From Amphiura filiformis (Eukaryota; Echinodermata; Ophiuroidea; Amphilepidida; Amphiuridae): 64,000 nucleotides of DNA. The stretch lies in assembly GCF_039555335.1 (NCBI RefSeq), contig NC_092631.1, forward strand, positions 10,849,701 to 10,913,700, read 5' to 3'. Under the pieces are notes generated by a model that made no database searches, had not been told where the DNA came from, and saw only the letters and a program-made list of their open reading frames with translations. The translations under genes were made by a program, and so were the position numbers. Below are positions 31,945 to 45,321 of the stretch, piece after piece. Every line of letters begins with the position of its first letter. The stretch's first letter is position 1.

Positions 31945-32553
31945 TTAAGGTGGTACCACACCCCTTGATATATTTGTGACTATTTTTGCATTTTTTTCAA
32001 AAAATAATAACACACTGGTAACAAAAGTAATGTATATTATAGGGGCAAGGAATCCAGATACTTCACAGGAATTTCAGTGACTCTAGGACAAGCGGTACGT
32101 TATTTATGATAAGAAAAGAGGTACCGCTAGAATGTACCTCATTTCTTAACATATATAATGAACCACTTGTCTTGAATCACTGAAATTTCAGTGAAGTAAT
32201 TGGATTCCTTGTGCCTATGTGTGATGCGATCAAGCTAAATCAGTCGGAACTCGGTAATATTGATTTTGAGATACAGCCAAAAAAAGGAAATATTTCCTTT
32301 TGTTTCCTTTTGTTTTGGACACTCTTTAATTGCTTATATCTTTGGATCTGGCTGTTCAATTTCAATGGGGTTTTCTGCAAAATGCAGCTTTGTAAATGCT
32401 TTTTACTATTTTATAAGAATCTGAATTTTTTTTATTTCCGAGTTCCGACTGATTTTGCTTGATCGCATCACATATAACTTTTGTTAGCAGTGTGTAGTTA
32501 GTTTTTGAGTAAAATGCAACATTAGTCACAAAATTGGTGTAGTACCACCTTAA
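31945..32553. mobile_element. TTAA-flanked element with nested stems
   Basis: Starts TTAAGGTGGTACCACACC and ends GGTGTAGTACCACCTTAA. Two further inverted pairs lie inside: AATTTCAGTGACTCTAGGAC against GAATCACTGAAATTTCAGTG, and TGTGATGCGATCAAGCTAAA followed by TCAGTCGGAACTCGG against CCGAGTTCCGACTGATTTTG followed by CTTGATCGCATCACA. Non-coding, 609 bp. The outer TTAAGGTGGTA is shared with 53017-59077. Confidence 0.72.
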
Positions 32554-33980
32554 TGACTACAAATTGTGTAAATTGTAAACTTTATGATCTAAACTGAAAA
32601 TCAAAGGAACTACGCGTAAGGCCTAAAAAATTGTATTGCCCTTAGAGCTCCAAAGTCAGTTGCTTTACTTTTTTTGTTTTTGTTTTTTGCCACATACAAT
32701 AGCAAGAAATGCAAGTTAACCACAAAATACTAATGATTTATATTATAGGGTTTCTTAGGCTTGTTTTTAATATCAGAGTTGTGCAGTACGAATTACAAAC
32801 AGGCAAAACATTTTCACAACATTTTTGTGTATTTTACACCAAATATGAAAATTCAAATATGAAAAAAAGTGACACTATTTTTTCAGATTTTAGGGTCGGT
32901 CAAAAGGTGCAATACAAATCATTTTTAGGCCTAATATACTAACTTTAAGAAGGCCTTTAATATATGGGTCACATTCTAAAAAATTGACCCTATGTGTGAT
33001 TGATCTGTGATATTTGCTATACCTTTTGTCTTATATCTCCGTAACTATAAGTCGTAGATAGTAGAAACTATACATTTTTTAATCCTTGTGACAAGTCGGA
33101 TAGTTTGACATGCATTTCATAGTAATCCAAATTTTTTTAATTTTTGACTCCTGTATTATGGATTTACCCCCCTCCTGGAGTTAGCCTACACTTTTGGGAG
33201 GGACATATATGTAGCAGGTTATTTTATTCTAATTATCTCAAAGAATCAATTTCGTATCTTAAAATCTTCTGCTCTGTTCTTGCCATCACAAAAAACCTCT
33301 ATATGATGTGAAATATGGCTTAGTATGGCTTAGGCCAGACTCCAGGGTATGGTTTTCACATGCACATTCTGGTTCATTACTCTGCAACCGCCTCCATACA
33401 TGTACATGTAGGCAATAACGCAAAGGGACTTAATGTAGGCATTTACATCATCAGTTGGTGTTAATGGTTTATCAGGTGTTTGTGCAATTTGTTAGTGTGT
33501 TGTCAACAGCAGTTTTATTGCACTGTAAACAGATGTGGAAGTACTGATGCATGTACCAAACATTATGCTTGACATGTATAACACAAACTAAACCCATTTA
33601 TAATGTACAATCCTTCTGTATCTAGTTTGGGTCTACTAAAAGTAGGGAAAGTATTTAAACAAATGAAATGTACACATACTGAAATTAATAATGTTTATTT
33701 CCCAGTTGACCTTTCTTCAAGTTTCAAAGCATAAAAGTTCAGAATGTCATGCAATACATATACGATAAATTAATAGATAATTATGTACTATTTGATTTCA
33801 CCCAGACAGTTGAAATATTGATTCAAGGTCCATTTGGTAAATTTGATGACATTTTATTTGGTTCCACTTCCACTCTGACCTTTCCCCAAATGGGACTGCC
33901 TAAATATCATTAACATGAACAGGAAAAGCTTTATCCTCAACAGGAATGCCAAGATAACATACACCACCTCATCTCATATT
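32554..33980. other. No feature seen
   Basis: Intronic sequence without recognisable transposon ends, tandem arrays or conserved coding peptides. Confidence 0.3.
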
Positions 33981-34149
33981 ACTCGCTCTCTCTTTCCCTA
34001 TCTCTCTCCCTATCTCTCCTCCTCTTGATTTGTTCTCTTTTTCTTTCCTTCCTTCCTTTCTTCTTTCTTTCTTTCTTTCTTTTTTTCTTTCTTCCTTCTT
34101 TCTTACTTTCCTGCTTTCTTGCTTTTTTGCTTTCTTGCTTGCTTTCTTT

Positions 34150-34216
<67 letters not shown>

Positions 34217-34228
34217 GCTCGCTCGCTC
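33981..34228. repeat. Pyrimidine-rich compound microsatellite
   Basis: CT-rich sequence passes into TTTC/TTCC repeats and then a pure (CTTG)n run at about 34134-34212. All four long frames here (two per strand) are translations of the simple repeat. Confidence 0.92.
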
Positions 34229-37200
34229 TCTTTCCCCAATTCCATGAAACTTCTTCAATATACCATTGCTTTAACAATCGTTGGCCAGTGCTCTTTTGAT
34301 ATCCATTAACCAGATGTGATACTTCTGATAGTAATAATTGCCATCTGAAAATGCATCAAATCAGATTAATCATTTGCAATTGGTTATAAATCTATCTACA
34401 GACATTTTAGAAGGTTTGTACACTTTTTATGATGAGATTTTCCAAAATGATATTGATCATGATTGTTGATGGAACCATGCTCAGAGTAGTCAACTGTTGG
34501 GCAGCAAAGTATATTTAAAATTTGATTAGATTGTACTTATTCAGGGTGTTTGTCAAAAGAGTATTGAGTTTGACTGGCTTGAAAAACTGAGATATTTTTA
34601 CACAAGAATTTGATTTTGCATAAATTGTAATAAATTAAGGGCATACATGAGACTGTGTGAAATGTTGGTGCGTCAAAAAGCTGAAGTTGCTGCATGAGGA
34701 AATGTACTAGGATTCATCCGGGAAATGGTGGTGAAATATGGTGGTTTTGTCCAATAAGTGGACATTTTTCTGATTTCTTATTTTAACTTGGGGAAAGTGG
34801 GGGGGGTCAAGGCGTAAGATTGAGGGAATGCCCCCATATCAACACTGGCAAAGTGTGAGGCACAAGCCCAATGTGTCAAATTTTGATAGGGTATTGTATA
34901 CTGTATTGCACCAGACTGTATTTTGACACAGGAAGATTTAAATAAATTTTTATCCATTAAAAACAACATTGGCATTGTCCACTTTGTTAGTGGGATATTG
35001 CTAGCCTAATACCAATCATACAGTGGTGTTGTATTAAACATTGTCATCAAGTTAAACAAAATTGGATGCATAAAATATTACTTTATCACAGCTTTCCTGG
35101 ATTGGTGTTAAAAATATCAGGGTTTGAAATTCAATCAAATGATGACCACATGTCGCCTGTCTTCGTGTGAAGTGTTGAGAAGTACTGGGACAGGATAGAA
35201 CAGATGGGACTCACTTGAGGGTAACCCATCTTGAATTCTGACCTTCAAAGATTGGATTCCATAGATGCTAATATCAGTTAATCAATTGTTTGTTCATGCA
35301 ATACAAAAGTTATCAATTTTGTAAGGTCACATATAGTAAGAACTTCAATAGTGATTGATATGATGTAAAAAAAGCATCTGATTACACAACAAACATGATA
35401 TTATAATTTTATCAATCACCAAATGACTGGATGTGTTTAAAGTTTATATCATTTTGAAAGGTGAAAATATGATACAAACATGTCTAATACGTTATGTGGT
35501 TGCTGTCTTGCATTTTGCAAAAGAGTTCTGGAAAGTTAATGTTTTTCATATGGTAAATATACAAACGTTAACTGAATTCAGTTTAATATAAGGATGAGTT
35601 CGGTACAGGGCATTTGATCCATGAATGGACCACCTGCATACCACTTCATGATGCAGGGCAGTAATGTGTTCTCTTTAGGATTAGAGATGGACTCACCTCA
35701 CAAAGGTATATAGGAAAAATATTAATCAAGATATTACATTGTAAAGTCAAATAATTTTTTGAAAGAATTGTGTGATTTTACACTTTTAATTAGTGAAAAT
35801 ATTTGTTATGTCGGGGGGAAAAGAGGTACAAGTATTCCTTGATGGATTTTAAAATCTGTGTAAGCTTTGAAACATTGCATGCTTTATTTTATACTTAAAA
35901 AACCCAAAAACTGTTGTACATGTACTGTTGTGTTTCTATTGCATCCAAAACTGTGTTGTTGAGGAGTTATACTTGGCCCCTTTCATAGAATACCCCAGTA
36001 CCTAATGGCGATAGTGATCCATCCTCAAAATACTCCCCTTCCATAAAAGCAAACATACATGTAGGTTTGCTGATGCAAATCTTGTGCATAATCACAATAT
36101 TTCGCATTTGTGCATTCCTGACTCATATTTCCCGCCAATTTATTTCAGTTGTCTTGAGCCATGTCTTGTAATGATTTTTAAATCAAGAAGAAATGGGAGG
36201 AAATATTAAAAAGTTGTATTTGATCAGTTTGAAAGAATGCATCCTAGTGTTGATAAGTAGCAAGAAGTCTCAAATTCTGGTGCAGATGAATGTGTCTCCC
36301 TTTATTCTGCCCTTATTGCAATTTTTAATGTAAATGTCATGCAATTCAGCCATTGTTATTTTTAATAAATTAATATATATATAAACCTTTAACAGCGCAT
36401 CATGTTTGATTTAAAGTCACGAATTGTTGGATCAGAACTAGTATTGTTTGAACTCGGACAGATGTACCGACAGGATGCACCGCAAATGGCAAATTGCTAG
36501 GCTGTGTATTTGAGCAGTGTGTGATGCTATCGACCGAGAAAGCTATATTTGATGAAGTGAAGTGGAAACTTAAAAAAATTAATAGGACATTTGGTGTCAA
36601 GGGATGTATATTATGTTAATTGCTATCAGAACTCCATTTAATGTCAACCTGATGCTTTACATTAACATACATTGTATCGTAAATATAAAATATAATTTAT
36701 TTAGGAGTCAATTCATGTTAGGCATGCATATTATGGAGATCATCACAGCTCATGACAGCATACTGCATGGAGTGATATTTAGCGGTATAATTTTTATGAA
36801 TTACAGTTTATTAGTGTGTGGTTTCATTGACCTACACATTGTATCCATGTAATAAACCTGACACAAAATGGCATTATTATCCATGATCCATATACTTTGT
36901 CAAATTTTATATATCATGTTTCTCACTATCTCATTTTGTTGTAAAATGTCTGTTATTGGATGAAATCTGAGACGAATATACCTAAATAAAAAACTGAGCC
37001 CTATTGTTCAAAAATATTTGTGTAGTAGGCTTTCAGTTGTGAAAAATTACAGTGAAAATGGCAAAAAGAAAAACCTAACAAAAATGTCCTGCTGTTATGT
37101 ATTCTTTTGTTCACCAATGCGGTAAACATCCAAGATTGATATAAGAATACATAATCCATAATAAACTTAAAATATTTGAATTATTAATAACCGGCATCTG

Positions 37201-38792
37201 AAATGTGTGTATCTTGTGTCCAGTTGTTCGTCAACAATTGGTTTTACACATAATGAAATGCATGAGAAGCAATAGAGTTGTAACAAATGATGAGAACTGA
37301 TGACCAATGTTATTGAACTATAAAAATAAAAAGCTTGCTTACAGATATAAAATGTGACCATAACATTAAAAAAATTATATTTGTTCAACTTATTTGCTTT
37401 GTCTTGTTGTTCATTCATTCATTCATTCATTGTGGACATGTTGCCCCATTTATAGATTATATAACTGTTGAATTGATAATCAATCAATCTATATATTTTT
37501 AGGCATAATTTTTATAACCATGAGCAGCCGGCCAGACTATGGTGTATGACGTAGGCTACATCAATTACAGCATTTTGGTAACTATTGATTATATTGATCA
37601 TTGATGGGTAGGGTATGAATCAACAAGGTTGCACACTTAATTCAATATCATGTAATCGTTGCAGAGTAGGCCCATATGGTCATTCCCTAAGGGATTTTGT
37701 GATGCATTTGTCATGACTTTTTGGTAGCATGATGGCCAGGGATCAAAAAACACGGGGGGAAAGGGCGATTCGCCTCCAATTTTCCCAAAATAGCCCCCAT
37801 GGAAAAAAATTGGGAGTGATTGCCGAATAGGGTGCAGCTCTACTAGTATTGTCAATTGCAAAATACACACATGAGGGCTATTTTTCATTGAATCTGTCAA
37901 AAATAGCCCTCGTAATCAAAAAAGTATTTTGAGGCCTGATGATGGCACACCAATATGGCTTGCATGTGTGTCTCGAATTTGTAACTGGAGAAGAAAATTT
38001 GTTTTAATAAAACCTGTCTAAATTTTTTAATTTGATTTGAAATATGAAAGAAGCTAAAACTGTTTATACCCCCCTAAAACAGAAAGAATATAGTTCTTGA
38101 AACAACATGTTGTTTTCATATTGTTTGCAGCCATTGTTGCATCAGGTATTTCAGGAATATATGTAAATTATGTAAAGCTTTCAAAACCTTCCCAATGGTA
38201 TAAATAATTAAATAGCAGGTTAGTGTTTATAAGACACTGATAAGAGCTCTTCAAGATATTAGTTAAAGTGTGTTAATGTATCATTTGAAAATCCAATTAG
38301 GTAAAGTGCTCATTGCTGGCAGGTCATTGCTTTTCTTGGAAATAAAATTGAAGGCTGCTTATCAATATCATGATTTTTATCATGTTTAATGTGCCGATTT
38401 TAAGGTATACTTTTTAAGTCTGTACTGTATGATGTATGTTTTTGCTGTTAAACACTTCCACTTTTTGGTAAGACACTGAATAAATGCTACTTTTTTTATT
38501 TAGTGTTATCCCCCTGAGCCAGGCACAGAAAGAAATTTAAAAAACTAGCTCAAATATGGTGGTTTCATTATGTGTCTCTACTCACCTGTTATCAGTGGAC
38601 CTAAATATTATAAATGAAGCTATACCACAAGGGGAATATATCTGCACCATGAGGGGATATATATAGGCACTGTATTTGTATTAGCATACTGTATGGAACA
38701 GTAAGGAATAGTACTTATGCTCAAATGTAAGGATGTTAAAAAACCCATTATTTTCTGTAAACTTATTGAATGGATATCAATGGTCCTAAATA
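34229..38792. other. Mostly unique intronic sequence
   Basis: About 4.5 kb with no supported gene. Small items: an (ATTC)n run near 37414-37430, and a short hairpin near 37768-37832 (TTCGCCTCCAATTTTCCC and AAATTGGGAGTGATTGCCGA). Confidence 0.35.
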
Positions 38793-39138
<346 letters not shown>

Positions 39139-39213
39139 TCTCTTCTGTCAGTGGTAAATTGCAAATGCACCAAACCATGTGTACTGTATTTTTTTAAATT
39201 AATTTTTAAAACC

Positions 39214-39766
39214 TTAAAAGGTTGGTCTGAACCCTGGAATTATGGAAACTTACAGGCCTCATAACTGCTAAATTGTTGGTCTAAAGTATACATATTTAGA
39301 ATGACAACAACTTGATAAGTTCATCTGTGAGGTCAAATTTTGCCCAAAATGCTCATTGTTGGCCCAAAGTCCCAAAAAACGGTTTTTGGCCCAGTTCTTT
39401 TCGTGCAATAATAAAAAAAAAATTCTTGGGCCAAATTTTTTTTTTTTATTAATTTTTAAGAACTAGATAAAAATATCTAGGAGCCATTTTTTGAATTTTT
39501 TTGAATTTTGACCAACTTCCCCAAAAATATTAGAAATTTGGGTGAAAATCAGACTTCTTTATGATTTTTTTGAAAATTCAGCATTTTTTTACCATTTTTG
39601 GTGTGAATTTCTCGAAGTTGGTCGAAATTTAAAAAAATGAAAAAAACGGCTCCTAGATATTTTTATCTAGTTTTTAAAAATTAATAAAAAAAAAAATTTA
39701 GACCAACAATTTAGCAGTTATGAGGCCCAAAAGTTTCCATAATTCCAGGGTTCAGACCAACCTTAA
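39214..39766. mobile_element. TTAA-flanked near-palindromic MITE
   Basis: TTAAAAGGTTGGTCTGAACC then CTGGAATTATGGAAACTT mirrors AAGTTTCCATAATTCCAG and GGTTCAGACCAACCTTAA. Inner arms continue with AGATAAAAATATCTAGGAGC, mirrored by GCTCCTAGATATTTTTATCT. Almost the whole 553 bp can fold back. Its right TTAA (39763-39766) is also the left TTAA of the next element. Confidence 0.78.
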
Positions 39767-41104
39767 GGTAGCTGTGTACTCTCAGACATGCATGTAGTAA
39801 AAGTGCAATAACTTTGTAATTATTCGCGCAAGACATATGTGACATGATCAAGGAGAATGAGTCACATGTCGGCAATTTTCAATTAGAAGATTTTACATCA
39901 ATTTCTGTCAGTTTATGAATGCTACATTTTGATGCAAACCCCACCAAAATCAGACATCTGGTTACCGAGTTTTGAGCAATTTATCAAAGGCTGACAACAA
40001 TATAAAACAAAAGAATTTGAACACTGTTTTTACCAATATCTAAAAAACAATATTAGCGACATCCGACTCATTCCTCTTGATCATGTCACATATATGAGTA
40101 TACATTTTTATAAAGGCAAGACATCAATGAATCTTAATATAAATATAGATTTGGTGTAAAAACAACAGTTATGAAGAAAATCACAAAAAAGTGAGTTTTT
40201 GGCAATATTTGTTCGGTACATCATAACAAAAACATCTTTCCAAAATATTTTATTTTGTTTTTATCTCAATCTTGAGGCTCCATTCCAAAAACATTTTTTT
40301 TATAGTTTTTTGATATTGGCCTTATTTTTTGAGATATTGACCATATAAGGCATCAAAATGAACTTTTTAAAATTCACAAACGCTTATTTGCACAAAATGA
40401 TGCCTAAAATCGGAAATAGGCCAAAATATAAAAAAATGGGAAAACCTTTTCTTGAGTCGATCATGCTTCTTACGATGATCATATTCGCTTACCTATAGAT
40501 GCTGTATTTATTGAGTTATCGTGTACCTAAATCGTCATTTTACCGAGAAAATGAACATTGAAATAATGGCCGTTAAAGTTTAAAGTGGTCACATTTTGTA
40601 CTTTCATCGAATCTCACAAGAGAATGTGGCAGTTTTCGTTTTTCTACCTTACATTACATGAACATCGGGTAAATCCACGGCCCCTTGAGAAGTTTGAGCG
40701 AAATCCATTCACAACTTGATATTTAAATCGGGGGAAAGAACTTGAAAAAACCCACATTTTATCAGCTAAAACGGATCCATTTGACCACTAGGTTTTTGTG
40801 AAATCAGTGCTTCCGTGGTGTTTCCATAAGATGCGTCGCGCATGCAGATAAGCATCGCGTATGCGTAGCGTATTTGTGCGTTGTTACGCGCGTGTACCCT
40901 GCTGGTACAACAAAGATTTTCTTTCCTTTTCAATTTCAAACACGAGTGGAATAGTGAAATCAAATCTTTAAAATATTGCAGTTGGAGTTTACAAATCTGG
41001 ATTTTCATTCCTTGGATTAATAAAAAACACAACAAAGTACAAACATATCAAAAAAACTCAATTTTTGCGAAAGAAACAATGTCTAGAGTACACAGCCGTG
41101 TTAA
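39763..41104. mobile_element. TTAA-flanked element hosting a nested MITE
   Basis: TTAAGGTAGCTGTGTACTCT on the left mirrors CTAGAGTACACAGCCGTGTT followed by AA on the right (1342 bp). It contains the second copy of the 258-bp element (39836-40091) just inside its left end. Apart from this the interior has no coding capacity. Confidence 0.68.
39836..40091. mobile_element. 258-bp palindromic element, copy 2 (inverted)
   Basis: Starts TATGTGACATGATCAAGGAG and ends TTGATCATGTCACATA. Its order of internal words (TATGAATGCTACATTTTGAT, TCTGGTTACCGAGTTTTGAG, GAATTTGAACACTG) is the reverse complement of 14944-15201, with high identity by eye. Confidence 0.75.
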
Positions 41105-42150
41105 TTAAGCAATGTACACTATACGATACATATTGTGCTATCAGGGGTATATAGCAACACACACTGTACCATACATACTGTGCTATCAGGGTAGATAGCA
41201 ACATACACTGTATCATACATGTACATACTGTGTTATCATCAGAGGTAGATAGCAATGTATACTGTACCATACATGGTGTGCTATCAGCAGGGGGATAGAT
41301 AGCAATGCACATCAGTGGTAGATAGCAAAACTCTCTTTACCATGAATACTCTGCTTTCAGGGGTAGTTAGCAGTGCTCACTGTACCATATATACTGTGCT
41401 ATCGGGGTAGATAGCAACAGACACTTATCATGCATACTGTGCTATCAGAGGTAGATAGCAACATACACTGTACCATACATACTGTGCTATCAGGGGTAGA
41501 TAGCAACAGACACTTATCATGCATACTGTGCTATCAGAGGTAGATAGCAACATACACTGTACCATACATACTGTGCTATCAGAGGTCAACACACACTTAT
41601 CATGCATAGTGTGCTATCAGAGGTAGCTAGCAACATAAACTGTACCATACATACTGTGCTACCAGGGGTAGATAGCAACATACACTTATCATGCGTACTC
41701 TGCTATCGCAGAGGTAGATAGCAACACACACTGTACCATACATATTGTGTTATCAGGGGTAGATAGCAACACATGCTTATCATGCATACTTTGCTATCAG
41801 GGGTAGATAACAACACACACTTATGCATAATGTGCTATCAGGGGTAGATAGCAACACATGCTGTACCATACATACTGTGCTATCAGGGGTAGATAGCAAC
41901 ACACGCTGTACATGTACCATACATACTGTGCTATCAGGGGTAGATAGCAACACACGCTGTACCATACATACTGTGCTATCAGGGGTAGATAGCAACACAC
42001 GCTGTACCATACATACTGTGCTATCAGGGGTAGATAGCAACACAGACTTATCATGCATATTGTGCTATCATGGGTAGATAGCATCACATACTGTACCATC
42101 AGGGGGTAGATAGCAACACACACTGCACCATGCATAGTATGCGATCTGGG
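41105..42150. repeat. Minisatellite of about 45-bp units
   Basis: More than 20 units of the form GTGCTATCAGGGGTAGATAG, CAACACACGCTGTACC, ATACATACT. The unit is 45 bp in the most regular part (about 41830-42060), a multiple of three, which explains the long open frames on both strands. Units near 41105-41800 are more variable. Confidence 0.92.
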
Positions 42151-43239
42151 GTATGTATGCTAGTCAAAAATCAAAATATGACATTCCTGATTTCCATTCT
42201 TTAAATTGCTTTTTAAAAGAGTGTAGCTGCTAAACACCATGTGTACTATTTTGTGTATACCAAAATCATTTACTGAGCCATGCCCATAAAATATCCAAAC
42301 ATTCACCAAAGACTTCCACCATAAAAGAATTTCAACATAATTTATTATGATGATGTAATTACTTTGTCCAAGGGGAATTCAGGTGATGAGCTTTGATGTA
42401 TAAATTGCTCATCTATGCCTGTAGTGAATGATGATCACTTGCAACATATATTTAGATAGGTTTAATATGTCCAGTGTTAAGAGCATGCTATATCAAATTC
42501 ACATGTAAGCGATAGCACTTGCCATCAGTAATAATAATAGCGTGTCAAATCAGTGTGGCCAAGCTATAAATTAAAGTGTCCTGCTATATTGTCATTGCCC
42601 ATCTTATGAATCAAACATCACTTATACCTGTATTGATTTACTTATTATAGTATGACTTTATGCAGGGGGAGGCAATGGAAGGCAAAATAAAGTGTCAAGC
42701 TACAATACATGTACTCTACAACCCAACAATAACAATCTCTAATGTCCCCATAAGAGGTCCTATTAATTTTTGATAGGTCAAAATCCCAGAGAAAAACAAC
42801 CAACAAGCATCAATTTTTTGTGTCCCAGGGTGTCCCTGAAAGAACTGTATTGTCAGAAACTTTTTGGGTATTTTAATGCCTGAACAAAACAAAACTAAAT
42901 AGCTGATGTGGTTGGGAAATAAAAAGCTATAAGAAAAATATAAGAATTTCACAAAACTATTTTACTGATTCAAATAGTCACTATTTGAAAATTTTGAAAA
43001 TGAAAATGAGATATTTTCATAAAATTCTTATATTTCAAGAACTGGTGGTCAATTGTCAAAATTCATAAAGTATGTTATCTATTTTAATTCTCAAGCGCAT
43101 CAATTATTTAGTTCAGGCATTCAAATACCCGAAAATTTAAGTTTCTGATGACACAGTTCTTTCAGGTACACCCTGTATGAGTTGCAAAACACACAACCAG
43201 TTCAAAGTACATGTAGGCTTTTATTCATTGTAAATTGGC
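42151..43239. other. No supported gene
   Basis: The interval between two minisatellites. A loose inverted relation (GTGTCCCTGAAAGAACTGTA near 42828, CACAGTTCTTTCAGGTACAC near 43151) hints at a decayed inverted-repeat element. Confidence 0.35.
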
Positions 43240-44520
43240 TGTGAAAGACCCAGGTCTGTAATGTCCATGACAGATCCGGGTCTGTAATGGCCTTAGACCT
43301 GGGTCTGTAATGGCTGTAATACTAATAGACCCAGGTCTGTAATGGCCTTGATAGACCAGGGTCTGTAATGACTGTGACTGACCCAGATCTGTAATGGCTG
43401 TGCTTGATCTGGGTCTGTAATGGCCTTGATAGACCCGGGTCTGATATGGCTGTGATAGACTCGGATCTGTAATGGCTGTGATATATAGACCCGAGTCTGT
43501 AATGACTGATAGATCCGGGTCTGTAATGGCCGTAACAGACCCAGGTCTGTAATGGCCGTGATTGACCGATTGACCTGGGTCTGTAATGGGTGTCATAGAC
43601 CCAGGTCTGTAATGTCTGTGATAGACCCAGATCTGTAATGGCCTTGATAGACCCAGTACTGTTATGGCTGTGATAGACTCAGATCTGTATTGGCTGTGAT
43701 AGACCTAGGTCTGTAATGACTGATAGATCCGGGTCTGTAATGGCCGTAACAGACCCAGGTCTGTAATGGCCGTAACAGACCCAGGTCTGTAATGGCCGTG
43801 ATTGACCTGGGTCTGTAATGGGTGTCATAGACCCAGGTCTGTAATGTCTGTGATAGACCCAGATCTGTAATGGCCTTGATAGACCCAGTACTGTTATGGC
43901 TGTGATAGACTCAGATCTGTATTGGCTGTGATAGACCTAGGTCTGTAATGACTGATAGATCCGGGTCTGTAATGGCCATAACAGACCCAGGTCTGTAATG
44001 GCCGTGATTGACCTGGGTCTGTAATGGGTGTCATAGACCCAGGTCTGTAATGTCTGTGATAGACCCAGATCTGTAATGGCCTTGATAGACCCGGTACTGT
44101 TATGGCTGTGATAGACTCAGATCTGTATTGGCTGTGATAGACCTAGGTCTGTAATGACTGATAGATCCAGGTCTGTAATGGCCATAACAGACCCAGGTCT
44201 GTAATGACTGTGATTGACCTGGGTCTGTAATGGGTGTCATAGACCCAGGTCTGTAATGTCTGTGATAGACCCAGATCTGTAATGGCCTTGATAGACCCGG
44301 TACTGTTATGGCTGTGATAGACTCAGATCTGTATTGGCTGTGATAGACCCGGGTCTGTTATGACTGATAGATCCGGGTCTGTAATGGCCATAACAGACCC
44401 AGGTCTGTAATGGCCGTGATTGACCTGGGGTCTGTAATGGCTTAGATAGTCCCGAGTCTGTAATGACTGATAGACCCGGGTCTGTCTGTAATGGCTGTGA
44501 TAGACCCGGGCCAGTAACAC
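43240..44520. repeat. 26-bp minisatellite with 206-bp higher-order repeat
   Basis: Monomers of the type GACCCAGGTCTGTAATGGCT GTGATA are tandemly repeated. From 43591 a block beginning TGTCATAGACCCAGGTCTGT recurs at 43823, 44029 and 44235, spacings 232, 206 and 206 bp. The first block contains one extra 26-bp monomer. This is a higher-order repeat of about eight monomers. The minus-strand open frames are translations of the array. Confidence 0.92.
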
Positions 44521-45321
44521 CCAAAGGCTAGGATTGAGCATGAGTATGAGTTACTGTGATGAAACATAACCATCTTGTTCTGTAATCTGCAGGTTACCAT
44601 CTCTTAGTGATAAGGTTGTGGCCTTGCAGGTGATTTTGTCAGATTAACTAATCCTTCAAAGTTTCAATGCCATTGAGATTAGCTATAATTATTGTGAGCC
44701 AGAAGTCCAATATGTCTGTTGTTACATATATGGATAATATTGTCTATTGATTACAATGCTATAAATCAATCAAGGGCAACACTATAATACTCTGCACTTA
44801 TAGCTTTGCTTGGTGATGCAAGCAGTGGTGTACCTGTCAAATGTGAAAAGTTGGCTTCCTGGCCTGCTCTCAAAATGAATGTATTGAGACAAATGCATAC
44901 ACAACATGTGAGAAATTGCAATTAAGCTTGTCATTACTACTGAACCTGATTTTGATCTTAAACCAGCCTAAAGGAAGAGATGCACATTGCAAATTGATGT
45001 CAATCTAGTCAATTTGTGCTTGCTGGGAATTCCACAAAAGAGAATGTTATATAAAAAAGGTGCATTTACTTAAATCTAACTTATAGGAATATGGTGTTAC
45101 ACCATCGAGATAAAATAGATAGTTTATCTCAATTGTATAAGGAAAAAAAATATTATGCCAATTTATTATCTCAGTACCGGGAAGGGCATTGTCATTTGAA
45201 TGACTAAAGCAGGTTTATTTTACACTGGATGAAATGCAGTTTCAACGGTATCAGTGTCTTGCATTGAATATGTTTTACGGATTGACCACTCGCATGTAAA
45301 AACTAGATGTAAAGACCAGCT

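Noticed and set aside
41780..42135. Long open frames with 15-residue repeats on both strands
   Set aside because: The 45-bp minisatellite unit is a multiple of three, which keeps frames open by chance.
43225..44541. Possible repeat-protein gene on the minus strand, or a CRISPR-like array
   Set aside because: Head-to-tail 26-bp monomers with no unique spacers of constant length, in a eukaryotic intron; a minisatellite explains both.
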